Under the pieces are notes generated by a model that ran no database searches, was not told the DNA's origin, and worked only from the letters and a program-made list of their open reading frames with translations. From positions 1-5,675 of the forward strand of contig JAURLM010000201.1 in assembly GCA_030831265.1 (NCBI GenBank): a stretch of DNA of 5,675 bases, given 5' to 3'. Positions 1-4,746 of the stretch are shown here, in pieces. Made by a program: the position numbers and the translations under genes. How positions within the stretch are numbered: position 1 is the first letter of the stretch; the number at the start of each line of letters is the position of its first letter. The stretch is from Chloroflexota bacterium (GTDB lineage: Bacteria > Chloroflexota > Dehalococcoidia > Lucifugimonadales > Lucifugimonadaceae).

Positions 1-794
1 GCAAACACGGTGCCAGCGGTGCGGCGTCACTCAAAGAACTGGTGGGCAGCCTGCCCGCTCCTCGCACCGTGTGGGTGATGGTTCCTTCCGGTGACATCAC
101 GGAACAGACGGTTACCGAACTGGCCGGGCTGCTGGACTCAGGCGATACGCTGATCGATGGCGGAAACTCCAACTACAAGGAGACGATGCGGCGCGCCGCC
201 CTGCTGGCTGAGAACGGCGTGGATTACCTGGACTGCGGCACCAGTGGCGGTGTCTGGGGACTGGACAACGGTTACTGCCTGACCGTCGGCGGCAACAAGG
301 CTGCGTATGAGCGCAACCTGCCGATATTCAAGACGCTTGCCCCGCGGGAGAACGATGGCGGCCTTTACGTTGGGCCATCTGGTTCCGGCCACTACACGAA
401 GATGGTTCACAACGGCATCGAATATGGTCTGATGCAGGCATACGCAGAAGGACTGGAACTGCTCGCTGCAAAAGAGGAGTTCGGTCTGGACCTCGCAGCC
501 ATCACCGAAAACTGGCGGTACGGCTCCGTTATCAAGTCATGGCTACTTGACCTGACGGCAAGCGAACTATCGGAAGATCCGGGACTGGAACACCTCACTT
601 CATACGTTGAGGATTCTGGCGAGGGACGCTGGACGGTTGATGCATCCATTGAACTGGCGGTACCTGCTCCGGTTATCGCGCTCGCATTGCAGATGCGATT
701 CCGGTCGAGGCAGGATAATCCGCTCGGCGGTCGTGCGCTTGCAGCGATGAGAAACGCATTCGGTGGACATGCCATTAGGAAGAGTGATGGCTAA
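1..794 (+). CDS. gnd: 6-phosphogluconate dehydrogenase, decarboxylating, short form (5' partial)
   Basis: The enzyme oxidatively decarboxylates 6-phosphogluconate to ribulose-5-phosphate in the cytoplasm, the last oxidative step of the pentose phosphate pathway. Translation is open from position 3 to the TAA at 792-794, giving 263 residues. The N-terminal nucleotide-binding GxGxxG strand, by inference some 40-45 residues, lies outside the window, so NAD versus NADP preference cannot be read. Visible family motifs are VWVMVP (69-86), the substrate loop DGGNSNY (156-176), DCGTSGG (231-251), and the catalytic block KMVHNGIEYG, whose lysine is codon 399-401. SVIKSWLLDL follows near 525-555, and the C-terminus ends in FGGH plus a short tail. 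With the missing part the protein would be about 300 residues, the GndA/YqeC short type rather than the ~470-residue enterobacterial type. The internal GTG at 42 is a valine codon, not the start. The 3' end overlaps zwf by 8 bp. Confidence 0.95.
   Translation, partial: KHGASGAASLKELVGSLPAPRTVWVMVPSGDITEQTVTELAGLLDSGDTLIDGGNSNYKETMRRAALLAENGVDYLDCGTSGGVWGLDNGYCLTVGGNKAAYERNLPIFKTLAPRENDGGLYVGPSGSGHYTKMVHNGIEYGLMQAYAEGLELLAAKEEFGLDLAAITENWRYGSVIKSWLLDLTASELSEDPGLEHLTSYVEDSGEGRWTVDASIELAVPAPVIALALQMRFRSRQDNPLGGRALAAMRNAFGGHAIRKSDG
777..784 (+). promoter_or_regulatory. Ribosome binding site that fixes the zwf start
   Basis: AGGAAGAG lies inside the last codons of gnd, with AGGA at 777-780 and a 6-base gap to the ATG at 787. 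The in-frame upstream candidates, GTG at 763 and ATG at 769, have no comparable purine-rich sequence before them. This supports ATG 787 as the zwf start and translational coupling to gnd termination at 792-794. Confidence 0.65.
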
Positions 795-2247
795 TAAGGC
801 GCAGGACAATGAACGGCTGACTGTCGTGATTTTTGGTGCATCCGGTGACCTGACACACCGGAAGCTTGCGCCTGCGCTTTTTCACCTCTACAAGACCGGC
901 GCACTGCCACAGATATGTCACTTTGTTGGCGTGGCGCGTTCTGAAATGGACGATGCATCGTTCCGTGAATCGCTGTACACGGGAGTCGAAGAAGCAGAGA
1001 TTGGCAAGTACGGTGAATGGGCCGAGTTTGCGTCGAGGATAAGTTACATCCAGGGCAGTTCGACCGATGCCGAATCGCTGCAACGCATTGACAGCGCAGT
1101 GTCTGCCGCGTCCACTGACAGTGCACGCGACGACCGCATCTACTACCTGGCGCTCGCTCCCCATCTATACGCCCCGACGCTAACTGCGCTTGGTGCGGCT
1201 GGGATGCTGGACCAGGCAAATGGATTCCGCAGGGTGGTTATCGAAAAACCGTTCGGCACCGATCTCGCGTCGGCGCAGAAGCTCAACGAAACCGTCCACT
1301 CCGTCCTGCAGGAATCGCAAGTCTTCCGCATCGACCACTATCTCGGCAAGGAGACGGTGCAGAACCTGCTCGTTTTCCGGTTCGCGAATACGATCTTCGA
1401 GCCGGTTTGGAACCGCAACTACGTGGACCACGTGCAGATTTCAGTTCTGGAAAGCGTCGACACCGCCGGTCGTGGTGAGTATTACGACGAGGCCGGCGTG
1501 CTACGGGACATGATGCAGAGCCATCTCTTGCAGTTGCTCGCGCTCGTCGCGATGGAACCTCCCGCAACGTCCACTGCCAACGCGCTTCGTAATGAAAAGG
1601 CCAAAGTCTTGCAGTCTGTTCGCAAGTACAACATTGATCAGGCTGCGGAAAATTCTGTACGCGGGCAGTACCAGGGTTACCGTGATGAAGAAGGTGTGGC
1701 CGAGTCTTCAGGGACAGCCACGTTCGGTGCAATACGTCTACAGGTGGATAACTGGCGCTGGCAGGGCGTGCCGTTCTACCTGAGATCAGGCAAGGCGTTG
1801 CAGTCAAAGGTTTCCGAGATTGCGATCCAGTTCAGACCGCCGCCACACACGATCTTCGAAACGCATGGTCCCGATGTGACACCGAACCTTCTTCGCATTG
1901 CGATTCAGCCGCATGAAGGCGTTCATCTGACGTTCGAGAACAAGAAGCCGGGAACTCGCATGGGTACGGCTCCGGAAACGCTTGAGTACCACTTCCCGCC
2001 CCAGGTGATTCGAGATTCCTACGAACGATTGCTGCTGGATGCCATTGAAGGTGACCAGTCCCTTTTCACTCGCAGTGACGAGATCGAAGTTTCGTGGGAG
2101 ATTATCGACCCGTTCGTAAATGGATGGCACAACTCGCTCAAGTCCCAGTTGTACGCCTACGGCAAGGGAACGCGTGGCCCAAAAGCCGCCGACGAGTTCC
2201 TGGGCCCGGTTCGCAAATGGCACGATGACCGGGAGGACGAGGGCTGA
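787..2247 (+). CDS. zwf: Glucose-6-phosphate 1-dehydrogenase
   Basis: The cytoplasmic enzyme oxidises glucose-6-phosphate to 6-phosphogluconolactone with NAD(P)+, the entry step of the oxidative pentose phosphate pathway. From ATG 787 it is 486 residues, the usual bacterial length. Motifs seen are the Rossmann-type GASGDLTHRKL (residues 17-27), EKPFG (153-157), and the substrate-phosphate signature RIDHYLGKE (181-189) containing D183, H184, Y185 and K188. The helix MMQSHLLQLL contains H246. Aligned with the Leuconostoc mesenteroides enzyme, K154, H184 and H246 correspond to K148, H178 and the catalytic base H240, a constant offset of six. A downstream RSGKALQSK segment carries K336 and K341. 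All key residues are present, so the gene looks intact. A longer GTG start at 763 would add eight residues but lacks a ribosome binding site. It overlaps gnd and is followed by a small ORF 6 bp after its TGA, so the three are probably cotranscribed. Confidence 0.97.
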   Translation: MANKAQDNERLTVVIFGASGDLTHRKLAPALFHLYKTGALPQICHFVGVARSEMDDASFRESLYTGVEEAEIGKYGEWAEFASRISYIQGSSTDAESLQRIDSAVSAASTDSARDDRIYYLALAPHLYAPTLTALGAAGMLDQANGFRRVVIEKPFGTDLASAQKLNETVHSVLQESQVFRIDHYLGKETVQNLLVFRFANTIFEPVWNRNYVDHVQISVLESVDTAGRGEYYDEAGVLRDMMQSHLLQLLALVAMEPPATSTANALRNEKAKVLQSVRKYNIDQAAENSVRGQYQGYRDEEGVAESSGTATFGAIRLQVDNWRWQGVPFYLRSGKALQSKVSEIAIQFRPPPHTIFETHGPDVTPNLLRIAIQPHEGVHLTFENKKPGTRMGTAPETLEYHFPPQVIRDSYERLLLDAIEGDQSLFTRSDEIEVSWEIIDPFVNGWHNSLKSQLYAYGKGTRGPKAADEFLGPVRKWHDDREDEG

Positions 2248-2253
2248 TTGCTG

Positions 2254-2487
2254 ATGACGATTCCAGATCCGCCAGAGATCGATCCCCTCGTCCCGCGGCT
2301 GATGTCTGCATCGGAGTTGAGACAAAACCTGGAACGGGTATTCGACTGGCTGCACATGGTGGAAGCCGCTCCTGACGATGAGGCTCCACCTCACAGGCTC
2401 GTCCAGGAGGTACGTGACACCGCCAACATGCTTCTGTCGGAACGCAGGGAACGGCACTCAGACGAGTCCGCCCCGCGTGGCGGCTAG
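2254..2487 (+). CDS. Small hypothetical protein downstream of zwf
   Basis: This encodes 77 residues that I do not recognise as any named family. The N-terminus is proline- and acid-rich (MTIPDPPEIDPLVPRL). Two stretches look helical and amphipathic, roughly residues 17-36 (ASELRQNLERVFDWLHMVE) and 47-66 (PHRLVQEVRDTANMLLSERR). The tail is polar and charged. There is no signal peptide, membrane segment, cysteine or obvious metal site, so a small cytoplasmic helical protein is likely. Purine-rich GGGAGG (2231-2236) and GAGGG (2239-2243) precede it inside the end of zwf. ATG 2254 has a 10-base gap to GAGGG; an in-frame TTG at 2248 directly abutting the zwf stop is an alternative that adds two residues. 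Codon usage resembles zwf and the tight spacing argues for a real operon member, possibly an accessory factor of the pentose phosphate enzymes, but that role is pure inference. Confidence 0.7.
   Translation: MTIPDPPEIDPLVPRLMSASELRQNLERVFDWLHMVEAAPDDEAPPHRLVQEVRDTANMLLSERRERHSDESAPRGG
2484..2487. other. Shared CTAG stop-codon palindrome of two convergent genes
   Basis: The four bases CTAG read TAG on both strands. On the plus strand TAG (2485-2487) ends the small hypothetical protein. On the minus strand TAG (2486-2484) ends the CBS-domain protein. The two convergent genes therefore overlap by exactly four bases, with no room for an intergenic terminator; any terminator would have to lie inside the opposing coding region. 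Confidence 0.8.
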
Positions 2488-2870
2488 ACCCGGTGCATCT
2501 CTCCATAAGCGGCAAGGACGGAATGGCGGCTCAGGCTGCCTACGAGCGTACCGTTTTTCAACACGGGTACCCAGTCAACACGACGGCTCAACATTCTTGA
2601 AATCACTGAGAATGCAGACTCGTGTGGAGCCACGGTCATTCTGGCTCGCTTCATGAGGTCGCCGGTTGTGTAAGGCCCGTCCACCAGCAAGGAATCGGAA
2701 GTAAGGACGCCCCTGAACTTGCCATCCTGTGAAACAACTGCGATCGGTTCATCATCGTTGTCAGTTATGACCGCCCGCGCTTCATGTGCAGGCATATCAG
2801 ACGATACCACTGGTGTATGTATGTCCATGATGTGAGCGACATCGCTCAGGAACTGGGCTTGAGTTGTCAT
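2484..2870 (-). CDS. Stand-alone tandem CBS-domain protein
   Basis: The 128-residue protein consists of little more than one pair of CBS domains (a Bateman module), which in other proteins bind adenine nucleotides and regulate enzymes, transporters or channels. CBS1 covers about residues 11-62 (VAHIM to GVLTSDSLL) and CBS2 about 71-123 (DLMKRARMTV, VPVLKNGTLVGSLSRHSVL). No catalytic, DNA-binding or membrane domain is attached. CBS2 and its tail look somewhat like the C-terminal CBS pair of ClC chloride channels. However, an in-frame TAA lies five codons before the ATG, so this is a complete gene rather than a broken channel. In both domains the usual G-x-x-T/S-x-x-D motif has serine in place of the aspartate (S60 and S117). 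Start ATG 2870 is preceded by CGGAAG with a 5-base gap. The target protein is not evident; FGGY kinase upstream on the same strand is 214 bp away. Function beyond domain identity is unknown. Confidence 0.88.
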   Translation of the reverse strand: MTTQAQFLSDVAHIMDIHTPVVSSDMPAHEARAVITDNDDEPIAVVSQDGKFRGVLTSDSLLVDGPYTTGDLMKRARMTVAPHESAFSVISRMLSRRVDWVPVLKNGTLVGSLSRHSVLAAYGEMHRV

Positions 2871-3084
2871 TGGAGCTTCCGGTTACGGTGCGGGTGTGAC
2901 AGAAGTCCACATATGTAGAGCGACGACTGCATTCGCCCGACTATGAGGACGTGTGGGACGTGCAAAATCCTAAGCGGATGCGACGTGAACCGCTGCGACC
3001 AACGTGTAGTCGTGGCGAGCCTGACGGGGAGACCGAAGGTGTGACGTTCGGCTCATCACCAACGCTGACCCGTCTCGGCGGGGT
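2871..3084. other. Non-coding gap between the kinase and CBS genes
   Basis: This 214-bp stretch separates two same-strand genes and holds no ORF I can support. It is probably the promoter region of the CBS gene. I find no convincing -35/-10 pair; on the minus strand TACATAT around 2910-2918 could be a -10 hexamer but lacks a recognisable -35. A short inverted repeat CCGAA/TTCGG (3033-3037 and 3047-3051) and a weak 4-bp CCCG/CGGG stem just after the kinase stop are present. Neither has a T-run, so no intrinsic terminator is called. The word ACGTG occurs at 2949, 2958, 2983 and 3002, including a GGACGTG direct repeat with a 9-bp period. Confidence 0.5.
2876..2881 (-). promoter_or_regulatory. 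Ribosome binding site of the CBS-domain gene
   Basis: On the minus strand CGGAAG sits 5 bases before the ATG at 2870-2868. It is the only purine-rich patch at a proper distance and agrees with the in-frame TAA just upstream, so this start is well supported. Confidence 0.55.
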
Positions 3085-4569
3085 TTACCCGAGTATCCGT
3101 CGGTAAAGCTTGCGCTGCCGCTCGACCGCATTACGGAGTATCACCGTGGCCATAGGGCGCGGGTGATACGTCTTCTGAACATGCGGGCGCAGGCTGTCCA
3201 TGGACTTCACGGCACCAATTGAATGCAGCGCCAACGCAGCGGCTCCGCGGCTGGTCTCCTGGTCCGCTGCTGAAATCTCTACGGGAGCATCCAGGGCATC
3301 GGCCATCGTCTGTAACCACCATTCGGAGCGTCGGACGGAACCGCCTGACGCGACAAAGCGGACATCCGGGGACCGGGTTGGCAGCAGGATTTCCGCAACA
3401 AGCGAGAACCGCAGGCTGACCGATTCCATCATCGCCTGGACCATGTCCAGCGATGTCGTGGAAGAACGCAGGCCTTCAAACACGCCGGTTGCGCGGGTTG
3501 ACCAGCCTGTGGCGCGCTCCCCGGCAAGAAATGGCAGGACTGTGAGACGGTGGCTATCCGGTTCACGCTTCAGTAGTTCAGCGTCCAGCACATCAAGCGG
3601 AGGCATTTTGAGGACGCTCTCTGCCCATTCCAGCAGCAATCCACCCTCGCTGAAGGCGCCGCCCATAAGAGTTGAGTTTCTACCAAGCCGGTATGCCCAT
3701 AGGCCGGACGGAACCGATGGTGACTCGCCTTCAATCAACACGCGCATTGCACTGGTTGTACCGACTGTCAGAGCCACCCTGTCACGGCTGTCACAACCTG
3801 AACCGATGTTCACTGCCGCTCCGTCACCAACTGCCGGGAAGAACGGCTTGTCAGCAAGTGCTGGCCATCGTTCTGCAAACTGTGGGCAGAGGCCGACCTG
3901 TGGTTCGCTGTGTGCGACAAGGCGCGGGAGATTTTTTTCATTGAGACCGATGTGCTCCAGCAAACGCGCATCCCAGCGAAGCTCTCGGCGATTTAGCATT
4001 CCGCTCCACGACGCTATGGAAAAACTGGCAGCTACGTCCTGTGTGCCGAACCAACGCGTGAACAGGTACGTCGACACGTCCAGCCAGCGCGCAACACGGG
4101 CAGCGAGTACCGGTTGAGTTCGCCTTAGCCAGCGCACCCGTCCTGGAATGTAGGACGTGTGCTGCATGGCACCGGTCCGGTCATGGACAGCATCGATATC
4201 TAGCTCGGTGCGCAGTAGCTCAACATCTTCAGCGGTTCGAGTATCGGCATATGTATACACCGGAGTCACCGGAGCGCCAACGGCATCGACACCGATAATC
4301 GTCGATGCCATTGAGTCCATGCCAACAGCGCTAATCGCAATGCCAAGATCGATGGCAATTGCGACAGCACGGTCGATCGCAGTTTCGACAGCATGAACAA
4401 TGTCATCCACTCGTTCTTCGGCGGTTCCATCCGAACGCAACGTCTGTTCATGCGGTACCGACACATCCGCACCCTCAATAGCTATCGCCGAACCGTCATA
4501 CAAACCGACTTTCACCGATGATGACCCGATGTCGATTGCGAGCACGTATGGCGGTTTTGAGTCGGGCAT
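3085..4569 (-). CDS. FGGY-family carbohydrate kinase, gluconokinase-like
   Basis: FGGY kinases transfer ATP phosphate to a sugar, sugar acid or polyol in the cytoplasm. The protein has 494 residues, typical of the family, and looks intact. Motifs seen are the N-terminal phosphate loop DIGSSSVK (13-20), YADTRT (107-112), SIASWSG (184-190), the catalytic-base segment AVGDGAA (D249), and TVGTTSAMR (268-276). A full match to FGGY signature 2 spans G362 to E382 (GVFEGL, then D375, M376, A379 and E382). A C-terminal adenine-site segment ASGGSVRRSEW starts at residue 407. The combination ADTR, SIAS and PFLAGERATGW resembles gluconokinase-type members, and gnd/zwf nearby use the product 6-phosphogluconate. 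Glycerol-kinase hallmarks are absent. The divergent GlpD-family neighbour makes a polyol substrate a live alternative. ATG 4569 places DIGSSS at the expected position, but the nearest Shine-Dalgarno-like GGGAG (4587-4583) is 13 bases away. Family assignment is firm; substrate is not. Confidence 0.9.
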   Translation of the reverse strand: MPDSKPPYVLAIDIGSSSVKVGLYDGSAIAIEGADVSVPHEQTLRSDGTAEERVDDIVHAVETAIDRAVAIAIDLGIAISAVGMDSMASTIIGVDAVGAPVTPVYTYADTRTAEDVELLRTELDIDAVHDRTGAMQHTSYIPGRVRWLRRTQPVLAARVARWLDVSTYLFTRWFGTQDVAASFSIASWSGMLNRRELRWDARLLEHIGLNEKNLPRLVAHSEPQVGLCPQFAERWPALADKPFFPAVGDGAAVNIGSGCDSRDRVALTVGTTSAMRVLIEGESPSVPSGLWAYRLGRNSTLMGGAFSEGGLLLEWAESVLKMPPLDVLDAELLKREPDSHRLTVLPFLAGERATGWSTRATGVFEGLRSSTTSLDMVQAMMESVSLRFSLVAEILLPTRSPDVRFVASGGSVRRSEWWLQTMADALDAPVEISAADQETSRGAAALALHSIGAVKSMDSLRPHVQKTYHPRPMATVILRNAVERQRKLYRRILG

Positions 4570-4607
4570 GTGGGGTTAAAGTCTCCCGGGCAGGCAGGTC
4601 GTGGTTT

Positions 4608-4625
4608 TTGCAGTTCGTTATGCAA
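4608..4625. promoter_or_regulatory. Candidate operator: TTGCA-N8-TGCAA inverted repeat
   Basis: Two 5-bp arms, TTGCA (4608-4612) and TGCAA (4621-4625), form an 18-bp dyad centred between 4616 and 4617, the size of a typical dimeric repressor site. It lies about 40 bp before the kinase start, between divergent genes, where an operator would be expected. It is flanked by a second pair, GCAGGT (4594-4599) and ACCTGC (4625-4630). No regulator gene is in the window, so binding is inference. Confidence 0.35.
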
Positions 4626-4652
4626 CCTGCGACGAAGAAGTATTACACGCCA

Positions 4653-4668
4653 AGCCCGAACGCGGGCT
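4653..4668. repeat. Inverted repeat AGCCCG-N4-CGGGCT in the divergent region
   Basis: A perfect 6-bp GC-rich stem, AGCCCG (4653-4658) and CGGGCT (4663-4668), encloses the 4-base loop AACG near the middle of the divergent region. On the plus strand ATTTTCAT follows eight bases later, not a proper T-run. With no gene ending here, a terminator makes little sense. An operator half-site pair or a leader hairpin is more plausible. Confidence 0.4.
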
Positions 4669-4738
4669 GTCATAGATTTTCATCATGCCCGGAGACGGTA
4701 ATCCACCTGTCGTTTTCAAGAGCGTGCTATAGGCTGAT

Positions 4739-4746
4739 ATTGCAAT
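4739..4746. repeat. ATTGCAAT palindrome over the glpD start codon
   Basis: A perfect 8-bp palindrome includes the first two bases of the glpD ATG. Its core TTGCAA repeats the arm sequence of the 4608-4625 dyad. It could be a second contact for the same regulator or chance. Confidence 0.2.

Larger units (their letters stand above)
4570..4744. promoter_or_regulatory. Divergent promoter region between kinase and glpD
   Basis: This 175-bp region must contain promoters for both the minus-strand kinase and the plus-strand glpD, unless either is read from further off. It is the most T/A-rich part of the window by eye and carries two inverted repeats annotated separately. A loose -10-like TATAGG (4728-4733) precedes glpD without a matching -35. 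I found no good sigma-70-type pair for the kinase. No ORF in it is supported. Confidence 0.55.

Noticed and set aside
1804..2457. 217-codon minus-strand frame across the zwf 3' end and the small ORF
   Set aside because: It is antisense to the conserved zwf coding sequence, has no family motif, and has no sensible gene context.
2378..2656. 92-codon plus-strand frame running from the small ORF into the CBS gene
   Set aside because: It overlaps two better supported genes in other frames and has no ribosome binding site or motif.
2484..2870. CBS gene as the remnant of a truncated ClC channel
   Set aside because: An in-frame TAA five codons upstream, a good ribosome binding site, and no channel-like sequence in 2871-3084 support a complete stand-alone gene.
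3033..3051. CCGAA/TTCGG hairpin as a terminator after the kinase
   Set aside because: The stem is only 5 bp with a 9-base loop and no T-run on either strand.
3200..4117. 305-codon open frame on the plus strand
   Set aside because: It lies wholly antisense to the kinase, whose motifs are intact. Its product is Ser/Arg/Pro-rich with no recognisable domain, typical of a frame opened by GC-rich codon bias.
3085..4569. Reading the FGGY kinase as glycerol kinase because of the adjacent glpD
   Set aside because: The glycerol-kinase hallmarks in the N-terminal and substrate regions are absent. YADTRT, SIASWSG and AGERATGW fit gluconokinase-type members better.
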